NCBI GenBank assembly: GCA_016873395.1
Contig: VGXG01000002.1
Span: forward strand, 41,884 to 105,883
Reading direction: 5' to 3'
DNA length: 64,000 bases
From: Nitrospira sp.
GTDB lineage: Bacteria; Nitrospirota; Nitrospiria; Nitrospirales; Nitrospiraceae
Notes under the pieces: model-generated
Told to the model about the DNA's origin: nothing
Databases searched by the model: none
What the model saw: the letters and a program-made list of their open reading frames with translations, nothing else
Translations under genes and position numbers: made by a program
Part shown: positions 57,003-64,000 of the stretch, piece by piece
Layout of the letters: each line of letters starts with the position of its first letter
Position numbering within the stretch: position 1 is the stretch's first letter

Positions 57003-57713
57003 CTACACCACCAAATGCCGCTTCACCTGCTCCTCCGTCAAATCGGCTGCCCGCCCCGACGCCACCACCGCCCCTTTGGCCATAATCACATAGGTATCCG
57101 CCAGCCTGGCCGCGAACTCCATGTACTGTTCCACGAGCAGGATGGCGAACTGTCGCTCGGTCTTAAACCCTTCGATCACCTGCTCGATCTGCTCCACGAT
57201 CGAGGGCTGGATCCCTTCGGTGGGCTCATCCAACAGCAGGAGCTTGGGCTTGGCGAGCAGAGCCCGCCCGATGGCCAACTGCTGCTGCTCTCCTCCGCTC
57301 AACACACCGCCGGGCCGATCCAGCAACACAGTCAGCTTGGGGAACAGCGTAAAGACCTCCTCCAAAGCCGCCTGCTCAGACCTCCCGTTCACGGACCCCT
57401 GGGCCGCCTCGAACCCCAGATGCAAATTCTCGCGGACCGAAAGGTGGGGGAAGATCTCGCGCCCCTGTGGCACATAGGCGAGGCCTCGCCGCACCCGGTG
57501 ATCAGGGCTATCCTGCGAGATATCGACCCCCTCGAACATGATCCGGCCGGTCCGTGAGTGCAACAGACCCATGATCGTCTTGAGCAGGGTGGTTTTGCCG
57601 ACTCCGTTCCGGCCCATCAAGCAGACGACCTGGCCTGGTCCGACTTCCACCGAGATGTTCCTGAGAATGTGGCTCTCGCCGTAGTAGACGTTCAGGTTAT
57701 CGAGCCGCAGCAT
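57003..57713 (-). CDS. urtE: Urea ABC transporter ATPase UrtE
   Basis: A 236-residue LivF-type ATPase. Walker A is GRNGVGKTT near residue 36, the signature LSGGEQQQLAIGRALL and Walker B LLLLDEPTEGIQPSIVEQI. The start is at ATG 57713, overlapping urtD by 17 bp. The NVYYGESHIL beginning and the adjacency to UrtD match the urea uptake set. It supplies energy for urea import. Confidence 0.95.
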   Translation of the reverse strand: MLRLDNLNVYYGESHILRNISVEVGPGQVVCLMGRNGVGKTTLLKTIMGLLHSRTGRIMFEGVDISQDSPDHRVRRGLAYVPQGREIFPHLSVRENLHLGFEAAQGSVNGRSEQAALEEVFTLFPKLTVLLDRPGGVLSGGEQQQLAIGRALLAKPKLLLLDEPTEGIQPSIVEQIEQVIEGFKTERQFAILLVEQYMEFAARLADTYVIMAKGAVVASGRAADLTEEQVKRHLVV

Positions 57714-58479
57714 GGGCTTCCTTTTCCTTCTTACGGCCCAGGTAGATTTCCACCACTCGCGGGTCGGCCTGGATCTGCTCCACCGGCCCTTCGCAGAGCA
57801 CGGTCCCCTCGTGCAGGACCGTGACCGTGCGGGCGATCTGCCGCACAAACTCCATATCATGCTCGATCACGATGATGGCATGTTTGTCCGCCAACGACTG
57901 CAGCAACTGGCCTGTCTGTTCGGTCTCCTGATCGGTCATGCCGGCCACCGGTTCATCGACCAGGAGCAGGGCCGGGTCCTGCAGGAGCACCATGCCGATC
58001 TCGAGCCACTGCTTTTCCCCGTGCGAGAGGGCTCCGGCCCGGACTCCCCGTTTCTCGGAGAGCCCGATCGTGGCCAGCACCGACTGGGTCCGCTCGATCT
58101 CGGCCGGCGTGGATTTGGCCCAGAGCGTGGCGAAGACCCCCTTGCTGACGCGCTTGAGGGAGAGATCCAGGTTCTCCCAGACCGTCAGGTTGCCGTAGAC
58201 CGACGGGGTCTGGAACTTGCGCCCGATGCCCAGCGTCGCGATCTCATGCTCCCGCATCGGCAGCAGGTCCTGGTCCTTGCCGAAGATGACACGGCCGGAG
58301 ACCGGTTTGACTTTCCCGGAGATGACATCCAGTAACGTGGTCTTGCCGGCCCCGTTGGGACCGATCACGACGCGGAGCTCGTGGTAGTTGACGATGAAGT
58401 TGAGATTGCAGAGCGCCTTGAAGCCGTCGAAATCGACCGTGACGGCTTCCAGGTAGATGATCGAGCCTCGTTCGGTCAT
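57697..58479 (-). CDS. urtD: Urea ABC transporter ATPase UrtD
   Basis: A 260-residue LivG-type ATPase. Walker A GPNGAGKTT is near residue 40, the signature LSHGEKQWLEIGMVL and Walker B LLLVDEPVAGMTDQE. The His in LSHGEKQWLEI is the usual form of the LivG-type signature. It overlaps urtE. The heptad block at 58483-58550 separates it from urtC. Confidence 0.95.
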   Translation of the reverse strand: MTERGSIIYLEAVTVDFDGFKALCNLNFIVNYHELRVVIGPNGAGKTTLLDVISGKVKPVSGRVIFGKDQDLLPMREHEIATLGIGRKFQTPSVYGNLTVWENLDLSLKRVSKGVFATLWAKSTPAEIERTQSVLATIGLSEKRGVRAGALSHGEKQWLEIGMVLLQDPALLLVDEPVAGMTDQETEQTGQLLQSLADKHAIIVIEHDMEFVRQIARTVTVLHEGTVLCEGPVEQIQADPRVVEIYLGRKKEKEAHAAAR

Positions 58480-58482
58480 GAA

Positions 58483-58550
58483 CAGTTTTCAGTTCTCAGT
58501 TTTGAGTGTTCAGTTGCCGAGAAACTAAAAAATAAGAACTCACAACTCAT
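58483..58550. repeat. Heptad inverted repeat (unit CAGTTTT)
   Basis: The left arm is CAGTTTT, CAGTTCT, CAGTTTT, GAGTGTT, CAGTTGC. The right arm includes AAACTAA, GAACTCA, CAACTCA. It is between urtC and urtD. Confidence 0.85.
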
Positions 58551-58552
58551 CA

Positions 58553-59662
58553 TTACCGTTCTGCCGTCACCACTGGCTTGTGGAACCAGCTCTGCCCTCC
58601 ACGGATCTTGCGGATCAGCCCGATGAACCCATCCGGGAACAGCAGCACGACTGCGATAAACAGCCCGCCCAGGAAGAAAGGCCAGAGCTCCGGAAAATGG
58701 TTGGTCAAAATACTCCGCCCCAGGTTGACACCGACGGCGCCCAGCACGGCTCCCACCAAGGTGCCACGGCCCCCCACCGCCACCCAGATGACCATCTCGA
58801 TCGAGGGCAGAACGCCGATCTGCGCCGGCGTGATGATCCCCACTTGCGGCACGTATAAGGCTCCGGCCAGCCCGGCCAGCGCCGCCGAGACGACGAAGAC
58901 AAAGAGCTTGTAGGTGGCCGGAGAATAGCCGGAGAAGAGCACTCGCTGCTCGCTGTCGCGGATCGCCACCAGCACTTTCCCGGTCCTGGATCGCGTAATC
59001 CACCGGCACAGGAGGTAGGCGGCGCCCAGGACCAGCACGGTCGCGACATACAGGCCCCGCTGCGTGCCCGGTTCGCTCAAGCGGAATCCCAAGAGGGTCT
59101 TGAAGTCCGTCAACCCGTTGGTGCCGCCCAGGTTCGTCTCGTTCCGGTTGAAGACCAGCCAGGCGGAGAGGGCCAAGGCCTGTGTGATGATGGAAAAATA
59201 CACCCCCTTGATCCGGCTCCGGAAGGCAAGGAACCCGAAGAGCGCGGCAAAGATGGTCGGGACCAGGATGGCCGCCGCCACGGCAAACCAGGGGTTGTAA
59301 AATGGCTTCCAGAAGAGGGGCAGTTCTTTCACCTGGTTCCAGACCATGAAATCCGGCAAGGAACTGCCGTACACGCTCTCGGTGCCGATCGAGAGCATCA
59401 TGTTCATGCCGATCGCATAGGCTCCCAAACCGAAGAAGACCCCGTGCCCGAGGCTCAGGATGCCTGTGTATCCCCAGATCAAGTCCAGACCGAGCGCCAG
59501 GATGGCGAAAGCCAGAAACTTGCCGAACAGGTTCAGCGTAAAGTCGGAGACGTGCAGCCAGGAGTCCTGGCCGGGGAGCACGTTCAGGAGCGGCAGGGCG
59601 ATGAGCAGGAAGAAGCCCACCAGCCAGAAGGACAGACCCTCTCCTCGCTCCCGGTCTTGCAT
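58553..59662 (-). CDS. urtC: Urea ABC transporter permease UrtC
   Basis: About 369 residues with LivM-type helices. The membrane core starts LVGFFLLIALPLLNVL and contains LGLDLIWGYTGILSLGHGVFFGLGAYA and FRSRIKGVYFSIITQALAL; VGGRGTLVGAVLGAVGVNLGR is the cytoplasmic coupling region. I prefer ATG at 59662 (GGAAG upstream) to an earlier ATG at 59722, whose region is heptad-repeat DNA. It works with UrtB, D and E. Confidence 0.94.
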   Translation of the reverse strand: MQDRERGEGLSFWLVGFFLLIALPLLNVLPGQDSWLHVSDFTLNLFGKFLAFAILALGLDLIWGYTGILSLGHGVFFGLGAYAIGMNMMLSIGTESVYGSSLPDFMVWNQVKELPLFWKPFYNPWFAVAAAILVPTIFAALFGFLAFRSRIKGVYFSIITQALALSAWLVFNRNETNLGGTNGLTDFKTLLGFRLSEPGTQRGLYVATVLVLGAAYLLCRWITRSRTGKVLVAIRDSEQRVLFSGYSPATYKLFVFVVSAALAGLAGALYVPQVGIITPAQIGVLPSIEMVIWVAVGGRGTLVGAVLGAVGVNLGRSILTNHFPELWPFFLGGLFIAVVLLFPDGFIGLIRKIRGGQSWFHKPVVTAER

Positions 59663-59706
59663 ATGATGATTCACTTCCGAGGCTGTCACTCCGAGTCCTC
59701 GTGCTC

Positions 59707-59790
59707 GCTCGTCATCCGTCATTCGTCACTCGTAAAGTGACCGCGTTGCTACTTCTTCAACGAATGACCAATAACGAATGACGATTGACG
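59707..59790. repeat. Heptad inverted repeat (NNNCGTC / AACGAAT)
   Basis: GCTCGTC, ATCCGTC, ATTCGTC, ACTCGTA are followed by a spacer, then AACGAAT, GACCAAT, AACGAAT, GACGATT. It fills the urtB-urtC gap and extends past the first possible ATG of urtC. Confidence 0.85.
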
Positions 59791-59794
59791 CCTC

Positions 59795-61435
59795 TTACGA
59801 CTCGACCTGCCGCCCCTTGATGGAGAACAGACCGGATGGCCTCCGTTGGAGGAAAAGGATGACAAGGATCAAAATCAGCACCTTGCCGTAGACCGCGCCG
59901 AAGCTCGGCTCCAGCAGCTTGTTCAGACCTCCGATCCCCAACGAGGCCGCAACCGTGCCGGCCAGCTTGCCGACCCCGCCGGTTACCACCACCATGAAGG
60001 AGTCCACGATATAGTTCTGGCCCAGCCCCGGTTCCACGTTCCCGATCAGCGTCAGCGCGCAGCCGGCCAGCCCCGCGAGCCCGGACCCGAAAGCGAAGGT
60101 ATAGGCATCCACCTTCCTGGTAGGGATCGCCAGGCAGGCGCTCATGTCCCGGTTCTGCATCACGGCCCGCACCTTGAGCCCGACGCCCGTGCGGAACAGC
60201 AGCAGATGGATCCCGACCACACAGAGCGCAGCCAGGGCGATGATGAAGAGCCGGTTGTACGGCAACTGCACGCCCACCATGACCTGCAGTCCCCCGCTCA
60301 GCCAGCTCGGGGCTACCACCGATGTCAGGTCGCCGAAGATCACCCTGGCTCCTTGAATCAGGACCAGGCTGACACCCCAGGTGGCCAGCAGGGTTTCCAG
60401 CGGCCGGCCGTACAGGAAACGAATCAGAGAGGCTTCCAGCACCAGCCCGAACAGGCCGGCCGCCAGGAACGAGCAAGGCATAGCCAGGAGGAAATAATAA
60501 TCGAAGAGACCCCCCGGAAGATAGGCTTTGAATCCTTCCTGCGTCAGAAAGGTGGCATAGGCCCCCAGCATCATGAATTCACCGTGGGCCATGTTGATCA
60601 CGCCCATCAGGCCGAAGATGATCGCCAGACCCAGCGCCATCAGCAAGAGGACCGAGCTGAGGCTGATGCCTCGGAACAGGGTTTCGATGGCGCTGGTCCA
60701 GCTCCCCCAGGATTCGATTCGTTCGATCGCCTCCTGGGCGGCCTGCGCCACCTGTGAAGCCTGATCGCCCTGCCCTGAGCCTGCCGAAGGAGCCTGTTCT
60801 GAGCCCTGTCCCGAGCCTGTCGCCCCTCGATCATCCTTGGGGCGACCCTGAGGATCTCGAAGGGTCGAAGAACCTGCCAGTTCCTTCAGGAGCGGAACGG
60901 CGTTCTGACTGCGCAGGTCACCCAGCTTGGCCGCAGCCGCAGCCTTGACGGCCGGGTCACTCCCGGCCAGCTTGATCAAGCTGATGGACTCCTCGATCGT
61001 ATAGCGCGCCCACCGATCCGGCTCGCTCGCCAGCGCAGCCTCCAGCCACGTCAAGGCGACCGGTTTCCCGATTGTCGCCAGATCGGCGGCGGCTGATCGC
61101 CGCTCTTCCGGCCGGCGGCTCCGGAGTTTTTCTTTGTTCTTGAGCAGGTCAATGACCGACTTGATGGCCAGCCGCAGGCTCCGGTCGCCGTTGAGCCGCA
61201 TCTCTTCCAGCCTGGGAAGCACGCCGGCATCACCTTGCGCAATCAAGGTCTGGACGGCCGCCTCCTGGACCGCCGCGTCTTCGCTCGCCAGGTCCTTCAG
61301 CGCCTGCTCGATCTCCGTCGAGGCAGCAGCCGGCGGAGGGGCTGCCTCCGACCCCTCCGCCATTACTACTCCTCTTTCACTCCACCAGAAGAAAGTGAAG
61401 CTGATCAGCAGAACCCTGATCATAAGAGTCATCAT
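59795..61435 (-). CDS. urtB: Urea ABC transporter permease UrtB with N-terminal HEAT-like domain
   Basis: About 546 residues. A signal-like N-terminus is followed by an Ala/Leu-rich helical region (about 35-185) with HEAT-like repeats, as in many UrtB proteins, then LivH-type membrane helices: GLMGVINMAHGEFMMLGAYATFL, LLATWGVSLVLIQGARVIFG, QNRDMSACLAIPT, GVGKLAGTVAASLG. A Gly/Gln/Ser-rich insert (about 200-245, including GATGSGQGSEQAPSAGSG) just before the membrane part is encoded by a CCTGAGCCTG-type repeat and is unlikely to be part of the fold. Confidence 0.93.
   Translation of the reverse strand: MMTLMIRVLLISFTFFWWSERGVVMAEGSEAAPPPAAASTEIEQALKDLASEDAAVQEAAVQTLIAQGDAGVLPRLEEMRLNGDRSLRLAIKSVIDLLKNKEKLRSRRPEERRSAAADLATIGKPVALTWLEAALASEPDRWARYTIEESISLIKLAGSDPAVKAAAAAKLGDLRSQNAVPLLKELAGSSTLRDPQGRPKDDRGATGSGQGSEQAPSAGSGQGDQASQVAQAAQEAIERIESWGSWTSAIETLFRGISLSSVLLLMALGLAIIFGLMGVINMAHGEFMMLGAYATFLTQEGFKAYLPGGLFDYYFLLAMPCSFLAAGLFGLVLEASLIRFLYGRPLETLLATWGVSLVLIQGARVIFGDLTSVVAPSWLSGGLQVMVGVQLPYNRLFIIALAALCVVGIHLLLFRTGVGLKVRAVMQNRDMSACLAIPTRKVDAYTFAFGSGLAGLAGCALTLIGNVEPGLGQNYIVDSFMVVVTGGVGKLAGTVAASLGIGGLNKLLEPSFGAVYGKVLILILVILFLQRRPSGLFSIKGRQVES
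60765..60866. repeat. CCTGAGCCTG-type repeat carried in urtB
   Basis: CCTGAGCCTGCCGAAGG, then CTGAGCCCTGTCCCGAGCCTG and GACCCTGAGGATCTCGAAGG, repeat a CTGAGCCTGNCGAAGG-like unit in both orientations. They stay in frame and encode the Gly/Gln/Ser-rich insert of UrtB. Motifs of this type are common intergenic repeats in several GC-rich genomes. Confidence 0.7.
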
Positions 61436-61499
61436 TTCATTGTCTTTCTTCTCCGACAACGCCGCGAGGGTGGCCGGACCTTGAGCGGAATTTGCCGGA

Positions 61500-61654
61500 G
61501 GAACGGGGCGCCCGCCGAGGCTTTGTCGAACAGGAAAACCGGAACTGACCAAGGCACGGCTGGGGGACCCGTTGCTCCAAGTTGCGACGGGTGATGACCG
61601 CAGCCGAGGGAATTCCGGAAGCTTCCGTGCGACAAAGCCCGGAAGGGCCGTTCC
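61500..61654. mobile_element. Inverted-repeat element upstream of urtB
   Basis: GGAACGG and GGCTTTGTCG (61519-61528) at the left are matched by CGACAAAGCC (61630-61639) and GGCCGTTCC at the right. The centre holds ACCCGTTGC...GCGACGGGT (61567-61592). That hairpin shares ACCCRTTGCTCCAAG with the 50462 element. It lies between urtA and urtB and has no coding capacity. Confidence 0.65.
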
Positions 61655-61692
61655 GAAAGGCGCTGAAGCGAAGAGTCAGGCTACCCTCGGCA

Positions 61693-63057
61693 TCAGGCTT
61701 TCTTCTGGTATGTCCCCTGGTGCTTCACCCAATCGCACCCCTTGTCCGGGTTCGTATATTCGCTCCAGGGTTCAGGCTTGACCAGCCCCTTGGATCGCGA
61801 CACGACTTTGAACTGCCCGTCCTTCAGAATCTCCCCGATCAGGACCGGCTTGTGCGTATGGTGGTTGGCTTCGTCCATCTTAATCTCCCCGCCCGGCGCG
61901 AGGAACTTCTGCCCGTAGACCGCCTTGCGGACCGCATCCACGTCTGTCTTGCCGGCCTTCTCCACCGCCTGCTTCCAGACATGCACCCCGAAGTAGGCTG
62001 CCTCGATCGGATCGTCCGTCACGCGCTTGTCTCCATCAGGCAGGTTGTTCTTTTTGCAATAGGCTTTGAAATTGGCCACGAACTGCTTGTTCTGAGGCGT
62101 GTCTACGCTCTGGTAATAGTTCCAGGCAGCCAAGTGCCCCACCAGCGCCGTGGTGTCCATGCCGCGCAGCTCATCCTCGGCCACGCTGAAGGCCATGATC
62201 GGGGCGTCCTCGGCCCTCAATCCTTGATTGGCAAATTCCTTGTAGAAGGGGACGTTGCTGTCCCCGTTGATCGTGCTGATCACGGCAGCCCCGCCGCCGG
62301 CTGCGAACTTTTTGATCTTGCCGACGATGGTCTGGTAGTCCTGATGGTGGAAGGGCGTGTACTCTTCCATGATGTTGGCCGCCGGCACCTTCTTGGCCAG
62401 CAGCATGGCTCGCAGAATTTTGTTCGTCGTGCGGGGGTACACGTAGTCCGTGCCCAGAAGGTAGAATTTCTTGAACCCGCCCCCTTCCTTGCTCATCAGA
62501 TATTCCACGGCCGGCACCGCCTGCTGGTTGACCGCCGCGCCCGTGTAGAAGACGTTGCGGGAGCATTCCTCCCCTTCGTACTGCACAGGATAGAAAAGCA
62601 AGCCGTTGTTCTTCTCGAAGACCGGCAGGACGGACTTGCGGCTGACCGAGGTCCAACAGCCGAAAACCACCGCCACCTTGTCCACCAGCAGTAACTGCTT
62701 GGCCTTCTCCGCAAACAGATCCCAGTTGGAGGCTGGGTCCACCACCACCGGCTGGATCTTGCGGCCCATGACCCCGCCCTTCGCGTTGATCTCTTCCACC
62801 GCCATCAGGACCACGTCGCGGAGGGACACCTCGCTGATTGCCATCGTACCGCTCAAGGAATGGAGCACGCCGATCTTGATCGGCTCCTTATCCGCCGCAT
62901 AAGAGAGCGCCCAGTTCCCCAGGTTCCCCAACAGGGCTGCCACGCCGATGCCGGCTGCGACCCTGCCGCCGCTCGCCAGGAACTCACGGCGCGACTGATC
63001 CCCGCCTGTCTCCACTTCTTGTGACTTCTCTTTCTTATCAGCTTCTTTCATGGACAT
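61693..63057 (-). CDS. urtA: Urea ABC transporter substrate-binding protein UrtA
   Basis: A 454-residue periplasmic binding protein. The N-terminus has a twin-arginine signal (SRREFLASGGRVAAGIGVAALLG), so export is by the Tat route. The mature part EPIKIGVLHSLSGTMAISEVSLRDVVLMAVEEINAKGG matches UrtA/AmiC-like binding proteins, and HTHKPVLIGEI near the C-terminus is typical of UrtA. ATG at 63057 has AGGAG eight bases upstream. It is first in urtABCDE and captures urea. Confidence 0.97.
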   Translation of the reverse strand: MSMKEADKKEKSQEVETGGDQSRREFLASGGRVAAGIGVAALLGNLGNWALSYAADKEPIKIGVLHSLSGTMAISEVSLRDVVLMAVEEINAKGGVMGRKIQPVVVDPASNWDLFAEKAKQLLLVDKVAVVFGCWTSVSRKSVLPVFEKNNGLLFYPVQYEGEECSRNVFYTGAAVNQQAVPAVEYLMSKEGGGFKKFYLLGTDYVYPRTTNKILRAMLLAKKVPAANIMEEYTPFHHQDYQTIVGKIKKFAAGGGAAVISTINGDSNVPFYKEFANQGLRAEDAPIMAFSVAEDELRGMDTTALVGHLAAWNYYQSVDTPQNKQFVANFKAYCKKNNLPDGDKRVTDDPIEAAYFGVHVWKQAVEKAGKTDVDAVRKAVYGQKFLAPGGEIKMDEANHHTHKPVLIGEILKDGQFKVVSRSKGLVKPEPWSEYTNPDKGCDWVKHQGTYQKKA

Positions 63058-63073
63058 ATCTCCTCATTGTTTT

Positions 63074-63101
63074 AGCTATCAGCTATTCGCCATCAGCGCT
63101 C
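63074..63101. repeat. Heptad repeat, single arm (unit AGCTATC)
   Basis: AGCTATC, AGCTATT, CGCCATC, AGCGCTC, four steps of seven bases, upstream of urtA and downstream of the porin-like gene. No clear second arm. Confidence 0.7.
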
Positions 63102-63103
63102 GT

Positions 63104-64000
63104 TTAGAAGTTGTACCAGACCGACAGGTTATATTGCTGGCCGGAGAAGCGTGACTCATTGTCCGCCCAGGCGGTCCAGAGGTTCTGGAACTCCGCCCCG
63201 ATGTAGAAGTCGGCCCAGATCGGACGGATCGCGGTCACGTACATCCGCTGGTTCTGCTGGTACTGCGTGTCGATCGCGGTCGTGCTGCCGCGCACGTCGG
63301 ACTTCAGCGGACTGTCGAAGCCATAGCCGGCCAGGAAGGTGTAGCTTTTGGTCGGCGCATAGCTGAGCTGCGCCCATCCCACCCAGGTCCGGATCGGCTT
63401 CCCGGTGGTCAGGTTCAGCTCCTGATTCCACCGGAAGAACTCGTTCCCCAGGGCCTGGCCGTATGCGATCTCTCCTGAGAATTTCAATCTCTTCGAGATC
63501 GGCATCACGACTTCGGCGCCCACCAGGTATGAGTTGATGTCCTGTCCTCCGAATCCGGCGGGAGCATTCGCGCAGGTTCCCGCTATATTGCATCGGATCG
63601 GGGCCGACCGGTAATACCGATAGGCCGTGCTCAGGGAGACCATCATGCCCTGCAGGCTCCCCGTCCCGTTATAGGCCAGACGGGCTCCGTAGTACGGGTG
63701 CTGGGCCGGATCATTGAACGGATCGATATTGGAGCCTCCGCCACCAGGCGCTGAGCCGGAAGGCGGCGTATTCGGGCCGGGCCGAGCCTGCACGTTCCCG
63801 CAGCAGCCGGCCGACAGGCCGCGCTCAAACCGCATGACGGTGAACAAGCCTTCGATGTTGTCCGTGAACTTGTGGCGCACGGTGATCTGTGGAAGACGGT
63901 TCCAGAGATTCCCGCCGTATCCCATGATGGAGAAGTCGATCAGGTCCGGGTGCAGGGCCATGATCGGCGTCCAGTCCATGCCGATCGTGATGTTGGTCTT
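63104..64000 (-). CDS. Outer-membrane beta-barrel protein, C-terminal part (cut by window edge)
   Basis: The visible 299 codons run to the window edge without a credible start. Alternating strands such as SLSTAYRYYRS, GAEVVMPISKRLKFSGEIAYG, YNLSVWYNF with a terminal Phe indicate an outer-membrane barrel. A Gly/Pro/Ser-rich loop (NTPPSGSAPGGGG) and a Cys pair (CNIAGTCA) occur in loops. It is the upstream neighbour of urtA on the same strand, so it may be a porin for urea or short amides; sequence alone does not prove the substrate. Confidence 0.82.
   Translation of the reverse strand, partial: KTNITIGMDWTPIMALHPDLIDFSIMGYGGNLWNRLPQITVRHKFTDNIEGLFTVMRFERGLSAGCCGNVQARPGPNTPPSGSAPGGGGSNIDPFNDPAQHPYYGARLAYNGTGSLQGMMVSLSTAYRYYRSAPIRCNIAGTCANAPAGFGGQDINSYLVGAEVVMPISKRLKFSGEIAYGQALGNEFFRWNQELNLTTGKPIRTWVGWAQLSYAPTKSYTFLAGYGFDSPLKSDVRGSTTAIDTQYQQNQRMYVTAIRPIWADFYIGAEFQNLWTAWADNESRFSGQQYNLSVWYNF

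Overview
The window reads as chromosome from a GC-rich bacterium, most likely a Nitrospira-type member of Nitrospirota. That placement is inference. It rests on the urease plus urea ABC transporter cluster, the exosortase-associated TIGR04073 protein, the intein-bearing class II ribonucleotide reductase, and the gene content as a whole. No rRNA, nitrification gene or other phylogenetic marker in the window settles it, and I saw no tRNA, CRISPR array or insertion sequence.

Layout. 1-7.1 kb: the start of a lipoprotein gene, then addA and addB on the minus strand (double-strand-break repair helicase-nuclease). 7.1-16.2 kb: small proteins (zinc ribbon, glutaredoxin-like, double ACT domain), then mostly plus-strand housekeeping genes: def, lnt, prfB with its programmed +1 frameshift, lysS, lolC/E, lolD. 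16.2-28.5 kb on the minus strand: a GAF/HD-GYP signalling protein and a complete tryptophan set, read as LysM lipoprotein-trpE-trpG-trpD-trpC-VOC-methyltransferase-trpF-trpB-trpA. One small gene lies on the opposite strand between trpD and trpC. 28.8-34.7 kb: ligA, a PAS/GGDEF protein, a CNNM/CBS protein, an RlpA-like lipoprotein and an ACT protein. 34.8-38.1 kb: an accessory stretch, partly AT-richer, with an RHH/MazF toxin-antitoxin pair, a cupin, a frameshifted DpnI-like nuclease gene and a PD-(D/E)XK-like protein. 38.1-44.9 kb: a response regulator and nrdJ, which carries two inteins and a leader with NrdR-like boxes, DnaA boxes, a strong promoter, a 28-codon ORF and an intrinsic terminator. 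45-51.4 kb: small membrane or secreted proteins, ampG-like, mtaB, miaB. 51.4-64 kb: an uninterrupted minus-strand nitrogen block, porin-like protein-urtABCDE-STAS-ureABCFGD, for urea uptake and hydrolysis to ammonia; no ureE was found.

The most unusual signal is not a gene. Many junctions carry short blocks of degenerate 7-bp repeats. Each locus uses its own heptamer, and the blocks are usually arranged as two complementary arms. The same heptads also run into coding sequences (inside addA and an ACT gene, at the C-terminal ends of prfB and trpG, at the N-terminal end of ureD). A second class consists of roughly 155-245 bp elements with terminal inverted repeats. Three of them supply the stop codon of the neighbouring gene from their own end sequence.
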